From NCBI GenBank assembly GCA_022432975.1, contig CM039502.1, forward strand, positions 71,880,573 through 71,944,572: 64,000 nt of DNA, in the 5' to 3' direction. The notes under the pieces were generated by a model. That model saw only the letters and a list, made by a program, of their open reading frames with translations, had not been told where the DNA came from and searched no databases. Made by a program: the position numbers and the translations under genes. Source of the DNA: Begonia masoniana (Eukaryota; Streptophyta; Magnoliopsida; Cucurbitales; Begoniaceae). Positions 33,791 to 44,899 of the stretch are shown here, piece by piece; the first letter of the stretch is position 1, and each line of letters begins with the position of its first letter.

Positions 33791-34630
33791 CATAGATTTG
33801 TTCTTGGGGTTAGTTAATAATGCGTTGTACTAGGTAGAATAAAACTTTACTTATAAATCATTCAATTTCTACTATTCCAAGAAATGTAAGATTGTGCACC
33901 CATACTGGTATGAGATGAGCGCTTACAATCAATCTAATCTTAGGTCGTTTTTCCCTTCACAAGGCGGATTGTCACATGAATATCGACGAAGGGTTTTCAA
34001 CCGACTTACAAAAGTAGAGTTTCTTCTTTGGAGGATTTCTTCTAACTCCTGCAGTGGTCGGAGGTTGAGAGCAGTGAAGCTTTGGAATCTCCAAAGGCGA
34101 CTGCTCTTTCCTCTTGGTGAGCTATCTATTTATACTGCAGGTATTCCGCTGAAACTCCTCCAAATCCGAGTTTGTGTATGATATTCTGAATAGATAAACG
34201 CATGCTTAGCTATTTGAACTCACTATCAAATTTAGGGTTGGATTGTTTGAATTGATTTCTCACTTGGGGGAAAAATAATTCTAATAGTTGAAATTTGGAA
34301 AATTAATTTTCTAATACGTTGATGAAGGTAAAGACAACCCAATATGACTAAGTTGTGAGTTATATACATCTTAAATCATTCGAGAGAGATAAAAATAAAT
34401 GATTCATGAATAAAGTTCTCATTGCAACTTATTTCAATATGTTTTGAGATAAAAATCAATTGAGACTCTGCGAATGACACTAGAGGTAAATGTTCAATTG
34501 AAAGTGCGCTCGATGAGAACATAAAACATCATAGGGAGAAGATTTTGTAATGTTACATTGTTTGAGAAAGATGAATGCGAATGATTTATAGTAGATTTTT
34601 TTCTAAACCTAATTGAATGTGTTTCGAGAA
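33791..34630. other. AT-rich spacer, no gene recognised
   Basis: A 95-codon frame at 33894-34181 has no recognisable domain and is not supported as a gene. Confidence 0.4.
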
Positions 34631-35375
34631 TAGGGGTGAGCATGGTCCGGTCTGGTCCGGTTTTGAGACTGTATCGGACCGGACCGTGGGATTTGGGATT
34701 TTTATCCCCAAGCCCAGAACCGGCCCGACAAGAGATCAGGACCAGACCAGACCAGACCGAAAGTTTCGGTCCGGTCCCGGTCCGGTCCAGGTTTCTCCCA
34801 TTATAATGCTGAATTTTATTTTTTTATTTAAAAAATAAAAAATTTCAATATTGCATACAATTTTTTTTTTCAATATAATTAACATAATAATTATCTATGT
34901 TTAAATATATTAAAAGTAATATATATTAAGTCAACTATCTATGTTTAAAATTAAATCTAAGAAATTCAATCAAACTAACTATGATTAAAATAAAATCTAA
35001 CAAGATAAAATAAATTCAATATCCAAATGAAATCCAACTATTTAACATAAAAACTCGATTCAACTGTTCAAAATTATAAGGGTGTTCTTGTTAACAATGA
35101 ACTTAACAGAAACTAGTTTTAATGTTGGACAATTTGGTTCCTTAACCGACAATTAAATTAAAAACGTAAAAATGTAAAAGGAACTAGGAAGGGTTCGGTT
35201 CCACGGTCCAGGTTCGGGATTTTAGTACCCGGACCGAAGACCGGACCAAACCAGATGGGAATTCATCTGGGAGGACCGGTCCCGGACCAAGAAACCGAGA
35301 GGACCGACCGAAACCGGACCGAAACCATTGGTCCGGTCAGATTCTTGGGAGGCGGTCCGGTCCTGCTCACCCCTA
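34631..35375. mobile_element. non-autonomous hAT-type element
   Basis: Inverted ends TAGGGGTGAGCA and TGCTCACCCCTA; 8-bp flanks TTCGAGAA (34623-34630) and TTCGAGAT (35376-35383), one mismatch. Both subterminal regions are filled with GGTCCGG/CCGGACC motifs, typical of hAT subterminal repeats. The middle is AT-rich with no coding capacity, so movement would need a transposase from elsewhere. Confidence 0.85.
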
Positions 35376-35942
35376 TTCGAGATAAATTATAAGAATAAAT
35401 TTTGTAGGTTTATACGAAAAGCATATAATATCACGTTAGCCGAATCGCTAATGTGGACTTTGGTTCTTGAATTATGTAACTTTTCAATTAGACTAAATTA
35501 CCTTTGAAAATCTAGAGCGCACCAAATTATTGAAGAGTGTTAGGTAGAGAATATTGTACTGTACAAATTAGGGGATAAATGGTCGATGAGGAAAAATGAA
35601 AATTAAAGTTGAATTGTGTAAGAATTTCGGTCGGAATGGGGCGGAGTGCAGATCATCGAATCTCTGCAGCGAGAGAGAATAGACAGCAAGAGAGAACAGA
35701 CGATCGAATTTCTGCTGCTCTTTGGATTATCCAGTTTACTAATTAAAAGTGTTTTTGTGTTGAAGTGTTTAATTGTTCTTGTAAATTTTAGTACAAATCG
35801 CAGCAATTCCTATCGGCTATCACTGACCGACCCTCACTCGCGGTTTCTTCAAAAAATGGTTTCCGTTTCTTGAAACGTTGTCGACAACGTTCAGATAAAA
35901 GCTCAAAGGCTTGGACGCACTGCTCTTTCTCTTCGGTCTTCA
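35376..35942. other. spacer upstream of the acidic frame
   Basis: No mobile element seen. If the frame at 35943 is real, this holds its promoter and leader. Confidence 0.35.
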
Positions 35943-36152
35943 ATGGGGGAATCTTACCCCAATTTTATCAGTCTCGTGCTGGGCGAACAACATGACGAAG
36001 AGGTGCCGCAGTTGTCAGACGACGAGGCACACCCGGTCCACGAGGAGGAAGAAGAGGATGAAGAGTGGGACAGTGACGAAGAAGGAGAAGAGGACCGAGA
36101 CTACCTTCTGGAGGTGCAATCTCCGTCGGTTTTTCAGGCCAGTTTTCAATAT
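35943..36152 (+). CDS. hypothetical acidic protein, cut by gap
   Basis: An open frame of 70 codons begins MGESYPNFISLVLGEQ and runs into the N block. Residues 30-56 are dominated by Glu and Asp. No domain recognised. Composition and lack of nearby TE ends are compatible with the first exon of a host gene, but an acidic low-complexity frame can also occur by chance. Sequence after the gap does not continue a convincing frame. Confidence 0.35.
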
Positions 36153-36252
36153 NNNNNNNNNNNNNNNNNNNNNNNNNNNNNNNNNNNNNNNNNNNNNNNN
36201 NNNNNNNNNNNNNNNNNNNNNNNNNNNNNNNNNNNNNNNNNNNNNNNNNNNN
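36153..36252. other. assembly gap (100 N)
   Basis: Exactly 100 N, the conventional placeholder for a gap of unknown length. It sits between the acidic frame and a tandem repeat. Confidence 0.99.
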
Positions 36253-36880
36253 ACTTTGTATGGGGACGCAAACAACTTCATGGAAGCGTAATTACGACTT
36301 AGTAATGCGTTGAGAATCATAAGAGAAACCTTCAATTCAATCGATGTGTTCTAAAGAGTTGACGTATCCAGCAAATGAGGTTGTGAGCGACGTGACTTGT
36401 GGTTAGAACCAAGTAGTTATCCATTTAACATTTCCATGTTTTAACTTGAAGTGATAAGAAACGACGTGGATTGAGGATCCAACAACCTTGGGACGAGAAA
36501 TTAAGACCTTAGTAATGGTAGATGAAACAATAAAGAAAAGTTCACTTCAATCGATTTGTTCCAAAAGGGTGAACGTATCACGCAAATGAGGCTTGAGTGT
36601 ACATGACATGTAGTTTAGAAAATAAGGATTTAGCATTTCCATTCAAGGTTTAACTGACGTGATTGAGAACGGACGTGTATTGAGGACGCAAAAACCTTCC
36701 AATGCGAGGTAATTTAAGACCTTAGTAATGACGTTGAGGAAACATAAGAAACTGTCACTTCATTCGATTGTTCAAAAGAGTGGAAAACGTATCAAGCAAC
36801 TGAGGTTAAGTGCTACATGACTGGTGGTTAACCTATTAAGGTACCATTTTACATCAAGGTTTTAACTGAAGTATTTTTTT
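36253..36880. repeat. ~210-bp degenerate tandem repeat, three copies
   Basis: Landmarks repeat near 36264, 36474 and 36685: a CAA(C/A)AACCTT box, AAGACCTTAGTAATG, TTCAATCGAT, a GTATC...GCAAATGAGG box and ACATGAC. The left edge is the gap, so the array probably continued into it. Confidence 0.8.
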
Positions 36881-37029
36881 TTTTTTGTTTAAATCCTCCT
36901 CTGGCGCAATGTCTTAAAACAATCCTATTATTTTTATTAAATTTGACAAGAAATTCATTTTCTATGTTGGAAAGAAATTAGCTGTCCAATCACGTGCTAG
37001 CTTTTCAACTTTCTTCAATTATTGAAATT

Positions 37030-37500
37030 CTTTAATAACAAATAAACTATTCAAAATTACTTTCAAACTACAGAGTAATTAACAAAATGAATCTTAAAGT
37101 AATTTCGTTAACAAAATCACTTCTTAACTATAAATATTGTAACAAAATAATTTGGGCGGGTCTCCGGTCTCGAAAAACGGCACCTCGATCCCAATGGCAA
37201 CCAAGAATGGGGGTAGTTTTCCTAGACTGGGGACTCGATCCCAAGTTCTAATGAGAGCGCCCCCCCGTTCCTCATTATGCGAAATGTGCACGCTCTAGAT
37301 TGGGGGGTCGATCCTCGAGAATATAGAAGGATCAGGCCCCCATTTCGCCAATCCCACCCCCCGCTTGCGAACCTAAACCCGCAAAAAACCAAGTTCCGGC
37401 AATAATCTACCGACCAAATTGCGCCAAATCAATCGCCGTCCCTCTTTCCAAATCAACCGACGTTCCTCTCCCTATCCCAATAGATTGTCGGAACTCCAAA
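37030..37500 (+). repeat. left terminal inverted repeat of MULE 1
   Basis: Pairs with 47430-47870. Contains repeated G-run plus CGATC motifs such as GGGGGGTCGATCCTCGAG, also seen near the second MULE (58490-58580). Outer limit approximate. Confidence 0.7.
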
Positions 37501-37699
37501 TCGTGACCAAATCGCCCCCAAATCGACTCTTCATCAATGACGCCCAAATTGATGTTCAAACGAAAAGCTCCACTGACACGAGGTGCTTCGTCTGAAGTAG
37601 GTCCGATACAACACGCACAGTCAAAAGGTGCTCCGACTAAGTGTCGTTCGACTAACCGGCCTCCGACACAAGTCTGCTGACAAAGTACCAGGTATCGTT

Positions 37700-38506
37700 T
37701 GACTAAATTTATAACTCGACTTAATGAAATTAGGTATAAGGAGGACATGACAAACTAGTCAATTATATTCTCTAAGAGTGTTCGATTTTCAAGTTTTGAA
37801 TCATTGGGAGTTCACCAATTGTTTGACAGAACTGGACTACGAGGATTGTGTGAATTGACGGGTGATGGTTGTGTTGAGTCTCATTCAGTTATTCTATGCG
37901 AATTTGACTACGGTAGAGGAGCATGGTGCTAGGAAGACATATATTTTAGGTACATAATTCATGATATTCGCACATGATGTAAATCAACTGATCAGTTTTT
38001 TCGAGTGACGACGATAACATTGAAAGATACTATCATGCTTCTCGGGATTACAAGTTTATCAGAGCAGACAAAGAACTTGAGTTCCTTAAAGAAATTCATC
38101 AAAATCCCGAGATTGAAGTATTCAGCAAACCAAAATCGAAGGACTTCAATGTCGAATCTCAGGTTATTCACAATGTGATAATCCACACTATTGTACCATG
38201 GGATGAACACAGAAATATTGTGAGCTGCATTGATTTCTATATAATGAAAATACTTTATAATAGGAAGATGTTTGACCCGAGATACTTGATTTTGAGTCAC
38301 ATGTTAGAGGTTAGCCGGACGTGCAATAAAAATATGTCGTATAATACATTGATTTAGAAGATCTTTGAACGTTTTTAGATTCAAATGCTGCCTGGTGAGT
38401 CAATGAGAAATGCAAGACAAAGTGATGTCCTTTACAAGATTTAGTTCGGATGGGCATAGTTGAAGTCAGAGGTAACTAGGTGTTCATGGTCGATCGTGAA
38501 GCCTTC
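37700..38506 (+). pseudogene. decayed plant transposon-protein-like ORF (5' part)
   Basis: The 37990-38400 stretch can be read as a frame with RDYKFIRADKELEFL, then a segment built as I-V-P-W-D-E-H-R...I-D-F-Y-I-M...R-Y-L-I-L-S-H-M. This resembles the conserved block often annotated 'putative plant transposon protein' (Transposase_32 type), from family knowledge. Frameshifts and stops (for example TAG near 38356) break it. E3 inserted at 38507; the region continues at 44016. It may be MULE-encoded or captured. Confidence 0.4.
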
Positions 38507-38856
38507 TGATATACCCCTACAAACATATGTGAGGCGTCGACATCAGCCAAGAAAATGAATTCGTTAATTAGTAATTTAATAAGTTATTGTTTTTTCTATT
38601 ATGTTTGATTAGTTTCCTAATTGGATTAGGAGTTGGTTTTCTAAATTGGATTAGAAGTTAGTTTCCCAATTGGATTAGGAGTCTGTTTCCCAATTGGATT
38701 AGGAGTCTGTTTAGGGTCTATTTAAATACCTTTGTAATCTCTTTTGGGGAAGGCAGAGAATTAATTAATCAGTTTTTTTAGTTTATTTCTAATTTCCTAG
38801 CATTAGTCGGGAGAGAGTTGCGCTCTACAATTTGCAGCAAAAATAGGGTCCTATCA
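38507..38856 (+). repeat. 5' LTR of E3 (350 bp)
   Basis: Differs from the 3' LTR chiefly by two extra copies of a 24-bp unit around CAATTGGATTAGGAGTCTG (about 38610-38710), which accounts for the 48-bp length difference. Confidence 0.95.
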
Positions 38857-38859
38857 AAT

Positions 38860-38873
38860 TGGTATCAGAGCAC
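38860..38873 (+). other. primer binding site of E3 (tRNA-iMet type)
   Basis: TGGTATCAGAGCAC starts 4 bp after the 5' LTR. Confidence 0.9.
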
Positions 38874-38886
38874 CTTTCTGGGACCA

Positions 38887-41800
38887 ATGGCACAAGGAAA
38901 GAAGATTGAGGCGTTAGAGGAGCAATATGGATCTTTGGGAGCAAGTATGACCGAAATTAAGGCAACAGTAGAGGGAATAGAGACACGTTGGGATAATCGA
39001 TTCACAAAAATAGAAGAAATTCTGCGTACGATTGTCGAGCAATGTCCCCCAGCCGCGCCGCCCACTCTGGAACATAGGAGCGGCAACGAATCATCTTCAG
39101 GAGGTGGGGCGAACAGTTCTGCGCAGCACACACAGGTCCTAACTGCGGCGTCGGAGCTTCCACACACCGGAACCGGATCCCTTCTGGTGCTGACGGGCCC
39201 AGCGGGACTGACGCCGCAATACCCAGGGCTGGTTTGGCCTTTGGTTCCGATGACCGGACAGGGTTACATCAACCCATCGGTAGAGGGCGAAGGAGCAGGA
39301 GGTCTCCCCAGTGCTGGCATCTACTGGAATCACACTCACGCACCACAAGGCTGGGTCAACCATGGATGGCCAGCAGTACTCAGGGCCCAGGGATATCCAC
39401 GATGAGGGGACAATTTTTTTATCATAATACTCAACCACACAATGGGCCCAACATGGGCCAAACATGGGCTGGTCACACCTGGGTAGGCCCTCAACATGGG
39501 GGAGAACAGGGTCACCTGGGTCAACATACAGGGCAGATGAACGGGGGCAGAGAACCCCGACCTTGGGGATTTCGTGGTGCGGTTGGGTTTGATAACCGCA
39601 TTCGAAAACTGAAGATGCCGATTTGCGATGGAACTGAGGCGCACGATTGGGTGTTTCGAGCTGAACGTTATTTTGCAGTCAACGGCCTTACTGAGGCTGA
39701 ACAATTGATGGCGGCAGGGCTGTGCATGGAGGGGAGAGCCCTCACTTGGTTTCGATGGCGTGAAGAATGCCAACCATTAAGATCATGGGGGGAGTTCAAA
39801 GCCGGTTTGTTAGAACGCTTCCGACCAGTCCAAGATGGCACCCCGAGCGAACAGTTTTTTGGCATCACTCAGACAGGCTCTGTAATGGACTACCGCGATC
39901 GCTTCGAGTTGCTATCCAGCCAAATGCAAGGGTTTTCAGACGCTGACCTCACTGCAAATTTCTTAAAAGGGTTGAAACCGGATTTGAAAGCAGCAGTGCG
40001 AACATTAGCCCCACGGACTCTAGCAAATGCAATGACTATGGCGCAACTGATAGAGGACCAACGTCGTATCGAACGTTTGGGACGAGGGGGAACTTGGAAC
40101 CAGGGAGTACGACCTGTAATTCCATCTCGAATTCCGGGAACACTGAACAATGGGCGAGCGGAACAAAGACTGCAAGGCACAACCCACACGGGTCCATTAG
40201 CTGAAGGAAGAAAACTGACACCGACAGAGCAGCAAGAGAGACGCTCCAAAGGTCTCTGTTTTAAGTGTGATGATCGGTTCTTTCCGGGACATAAGTGCAA
40301 GGGAGCTTCCTTGCAAGTTCTATTGTTGAGCGAAGATCCAGAACCCACCGATGATACAGAAAGAATGGACGAGGACGACGACCACCCTCACCTTGATGTG
40401 GCCGATGTGACCTTGAACTCAATTGTGGGATTCACACAGACTAAAACGATGAAGCTACACGGGGATATCGGCGGTCTAACCGTAGTGGTCCTTATTGATA
40501 GCGGCGCAACGCACAATTTCATCTCCTCTCGGATCGTCGACGTACTTGGCCTACTGGTTTTTGACAAAGGAGTATTTGGGGTCACTATGGGCAACGGGGC
40601 GGTCGAACAGGGAGGTGGCATTTGTCGAAACATGGCTTTGGTCCTCCAGGCAGTCCATGTCCGTGCTGATTTTTTGGTTCTTCCTCTCGGTTGCACGGAT
40701 GTGATCCTCGGTATGGCTTGGTTACGCACGTTGGGACCCACAACAACTGATTGGAAGCAGCTTACCATGACATATGTGGTGGACGGCCAGACAGTGCAGT
40801 TACAGGGAGATCACAGCCTGTGTCGCTCTCAAGTATCGTTGAAGGCAATGCATCGTTTGTTATCCAAACCAGTCTCCACGGTTTGGGTGGAAGTGCGACA
40901 GCTAGAGACCAGCCCACTCCATTCGACGTCTTCTAAGGAAGAAGGTTCTGATCAACCACCCGCCTTATCGGCACTCTTGGAAGAATTTGACGATGTTTTT
41001 AACATGCCGCTGGGGCTACCACCCCCACGTGATCATGTGCACAAGATAGTACTCCGTGAGGGTATCACACCCATTAGTGTACGGCCTTATCGATACCCCC
41101 AGATTCAAAAAGACGAGATTGAGCGGTTAGTGCGGGAGATGTTAGCGGCAGGGATCATTCAACCGAGTACGAGCCCTTTCTTTAGCCCGATCCTCCTGGT
41201 GAAGAAAAAAGATGGCAGTTGGCGTTTTTGTATCGACTATCGGGCACTCAATAAGGAAACGGTCCCAGATAAATTTCCTATTCCAGTAATTGATGAATTA
41301 TTGGACGAGCTTCACGGGGCAACTGTTTTTACCAAGATTGATTTGAAATCCGGCTATCATCAGATTCAAATGCGGGCCGAGGATGTGCCAAAAACTGCGT
41401 TTCGAACCCACGAAGGGCATTACGAGTTCTTGGTAATGCCTTTTGGTCTCACGAATGCACCTGCCACATTCCAATCCTTGATGAATAAGGATCATCTAGT
41501 TCATTTGCGGCTGGTATTAGACACCTTGCGCGAGCACAAACTATATGCAAATTTGAAGAAGTGTTCATTTTCACTCTCACGAGTCGAGTATTTGGGGCAT
41601 ATTGTTTTCGCGGAAGGGGTGTCCGCCGACCCTACCAAAATAACAGCAATGCTGAATTGGACGACACCTCGTTCTTTGAAAGCTTTGCGGGGATTCTTAG
41701 GGCTGACTGGCTATTATCGGCGATTCGTACGGGGTACAGCTTTATTGCCTCGGCTCTAACAGACCAGCTTAAAAAAGACAACTTTCATTGGGGAGAGGAT

Positions 41801-43765
41801 GCTCAGCAAGCCTTTGAGCAGTTGAAGCTTGCCATGACTACCGTTCCGGTTTTAGCACTGCCTAACTTTCAACAAACGTTTGTGGTCGAGACAGATGCCT
41901 CAGGGTACGGACTTGGCGCGGTGTTGATGCAAAACTAACAACCTATAGCTTATTTCAGCCAGATCCTATCGCCTCGCGCTCGCTTGCGATCGGTTTATGA
42001 ACGGGAGTTAATGGCAATTGTTTTCGCCATCCAAAAGTGGCGGCCGTACTTGTAGGGGTGCCAGTTTGTGGTGCGAACAGATCAGCGGAGTCTGAAATTT
42101 CTACTTGACCAACGTTTAGTTGCCGAGACTCATCAGAAGTGGTTGTCCAAGCTCTTGGGGTATACTTTCAAGATCGAGTTTCGACCGGGAGTGGGGAATC
42201 GCGCGGCTGACACACTGTCACGCAAGGACGAACCGGGGTTGTCTGCCCTTTCCGCACCCGTGGTGTTGGACCGCAACTTATTGCTGCGTGAGAATTATGA
42301 ATCCAATGAATTAAAAGAGATTCTGGCAGCTGTTGAACGACAGGACCCTAGATTTGCTGAATATTCTATTATGGACACCCACCTACTATTTAACGGTCGG
42401 TTGGTATTGCCTCGGACTTCTCCACTTATTCCGCGATTACTTCAAGAATTTCATGGCAGCGCCATAGGAGGACACGCAGGTGTGCTACGAACCTACAAAC
42501 GTATCGCCACCGAGTTATACTGGGTGGGTTTGAAGCGGGATGTTGAGGAATTTATACGACGGTGTGATATATGTCAGCGCAACAAGTATTTGGCGATGGC
42601 TCCAAGTGGGCTGTTACAGCCGTTGCAATTGCCCGAGCAAGTTTGGTCAGAAATTTCTATGGATTTCATTGAAGGTCTTCCAAAATCAGAGGGGTATTCT
42701 GTCATTTTTGTGGTGGTTGATCGGTTGAGCAACTATGCTCATTTTATTCCTTTGCGTCATCCGTACACATCTGTATCAGTCGCTGGGGTTTTCATACGCG
42801 AAGTGATGCACTTACATGGGGTACCAGAGTCTATCGTTTCGGACAGGGACAAGGTATTCCTCAGTCATTTTTGGAAGGAGCTATTTCGTGTGCAAGGCAC
42901 GTCACTTCGGCGGAGCACGGCATTTCACCCGCAAACAGATGGGCAAACCGAAGTGGTAAACCGAACAGTCGAGACATATCTCCGTTGTTTTGCATCGGAA
43001 AATCCGCGTAAGTGGGCAACTCGGTTAGCGTGGGCGGAGTATTCTTATAATACCTCTTATCACTCAGCGGGCCACGTCACACCTTTCAAGATCCTCTATG
43101 GGCGTGACCCACCACCCATCATCCATTATGGCCATAAAGTGACCCCAGTGTCTCAAGTGGAAGAATATTTGGTGGAGAGGGACGAGCGTTTGAAGGAGTT
43201 GAAGCGTCATCTCGAACGTGCACAACAGGTAATGAAACGCCAGGCGGACACCCACAGTCGCAATATTGAATTTCAAGTAGGGGACCGAGTGTATTTGAAG
43301 TTGCGACCATATAGGCAGCGCAGTGTTTCGACCCGCGGGAATGCGAAATTGGCACCAAGATATTATGGCCCATTTGTGGTTTTAGAAAAGATCGGTGTTG
43401 TGGCTTATAAACTACAATTACCTCCGTCTGCAGCCATTCATCCGGTTTTTCATGTCTCTCAATTGCGGAAGGCTATCGGGGACAACGACAGTTCTCCTAC
43501 TCTGCCAGTTTCATTGACCGAGGATCTCACTATCCGTATGACACCATCCGAATTGGAGGACGTCCGCATTGGGCCTGATGGGCGCAAAGAAGTTCGCGTG
43601 ACATGGACTGGACTGCCAGGGTACGAAGCTACGTGGGAGTCTTATGATCTGTTACGCCAACAGTTTCCAGATTTCAACCTTGAGGACAAGGTTGTTCGTT
43701 GGGGGGGAAGTAATGATATACCCCTACAAACATATGTGAGGCGTCAACATCAGCCAAGAAAATGA
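38887..43765 (+). pseudogene. E3 gag-pol, frameshifted with RT core deleted
   Basis: Starts at ATG 38887 just after the primer site. Gag has a coiled-coil-like N-terminus, capsid, and one zinc knuckle (C-F-K-C...G-H-K-C near 40257). Protease has DSGATHNF near 40498. RT runs normally until 41486, then jumps from the L-M-N before the catalytic box to the D-H-L after it: about 25 codons with the catalytic Asp pair are absent, in frame. RNase H and integrase follow; the third acidic residue of D-D-E is kept (near 42949). The C-terminus is chromodomain-like. Frame changes lie at about 39234-39405 and 41735; stops are TAA 41936 and TAG 42053. The reading frame ends inside the 3' LTR. Confidence 0.92.
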
Positions 43766-44015
43766 ATTTGTTAATTAGTAATTTAATAAGTTATTGTTTT
43801 TTCTATTATGTTTGATTAGTTTCCTAATTGGATTAGGAGTTGGTTTTCTAAATTGGATTAGGAGTCTGTTTAGGGTCTATTTAAATACCTTTGTAATCTC
43901 CTTTGGAGAAGGTAGAGAATTAATTAATCAGTTTTTTTAGTTTATTTCTAATTTCCTAGCATTAGTCGGGAGAGAGTTGCGCTCTACAATTTGCAGCAAA
44001 AACAGGGTCCTATCA
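43714..44015 (+). repeat. 3' LTR of E3 (302 bp)
   Basis: Near-identical to the 5' LTR, with fewer 24-bp units. The pol frame reads about 50 bp into it before its stop. Confidence 0.95.
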
Positions 44016-44899
44016 CCTTCACCTCAGAAGCTCATCCACCCCCATTTATCTCTCAGAATGTTCCTACGAAGGATCTTCCCCTGCATCTATCATCGCCTCA
44101 CACATATGGTGTGTTAGATAGAATTAAGGAGAGTGAACTTTCTCATTGACATAGTAGAAGAGTTTATTATGGCCCAGAGAGACGTGGACGCTAGAGTGGA
44201 GGAGCTGTACGCGTCGTACAGAGCTCTAGATTCAGTTGAGGATTGAATGATAGATGACGATGCAACCACCGATGCCTGAAGATGATGAGATTGTTCTATA
44301 TTTTTTTTTACTTTACGGTTCATTTTGATTGTAAGGTAGTAATGTAGTTTACATTTTGTAATGGTTGTAATTTAATTTATGGGACACATAATTTCGTTTA
44401 TATTTGTATGGTTGTAGTTTAGTTTATATTTTGTAATAATTGTAATGTAGTATATCTTGATCTGTTGTTGGTGAATATATTGTGCTTTGGATATCCAAGA
44501 ACTGTTAAAAATTGCTATGAGAGAGTTAGAAAATTATAACCAATTTTTCAATTTTAGAGAGAGAGAGAGAGAGAGGGTAATGTTTAAATTTCACTACCAT
44601 AAAGTACACATAAGTTCAAATACATCACGACGAGAAATTACTGTCTTGACCCATGCATAGAAGGCTCTTACACAGAAATAGAAACACATTAGAACATACT
44701 CAAAGTATGACATTCATATCTTATATGACATTCATATCTTAAGAACCACTTACTTGCATCTTGATAGTGTTGAAATTTATAAATGTGTTTTGCGAAACAA
44801 AAACAACGCATGAAGTGGAAGGAAACTTTTGAGAAGTGCGACTTTTATGACCTACACACCAACGTCTTCCACACGTCATTGTTGAGTTCTTCTTAGTGA
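44016..44899. other. MULE 1 interior after E3; decayed ORF tail
   Basis: 44016-44280 continues the broken transposon-protein-like region. Beyond it is AT-rich sequence with a (GA)n run at 44557-44574 and no recognisable gene. Confidence 0.45.

Larger units (their letters stand above)
38507..44015 (+). mobile_element. E3: short-LTR Ty3/Gypsy element, Reina-like
   Basis: Perfect CCTTC duplications at 38502-38506 and 44016-44020. LTRs start TGATATACCCC and end CCTATCA. A primer site (TGGTATCAGAGCAC) is at 38860 and a G-rich purine tract ends at 43713. Small LTRs, one Gag zinc knuckle and a chromodomain-like C-terminus suggest a Reina-like chromovirus (tentative). LTRs are nearly identical except for a repeat-number change, so it is fairly young, yet its pol is defective. 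Confidence 0.95.
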
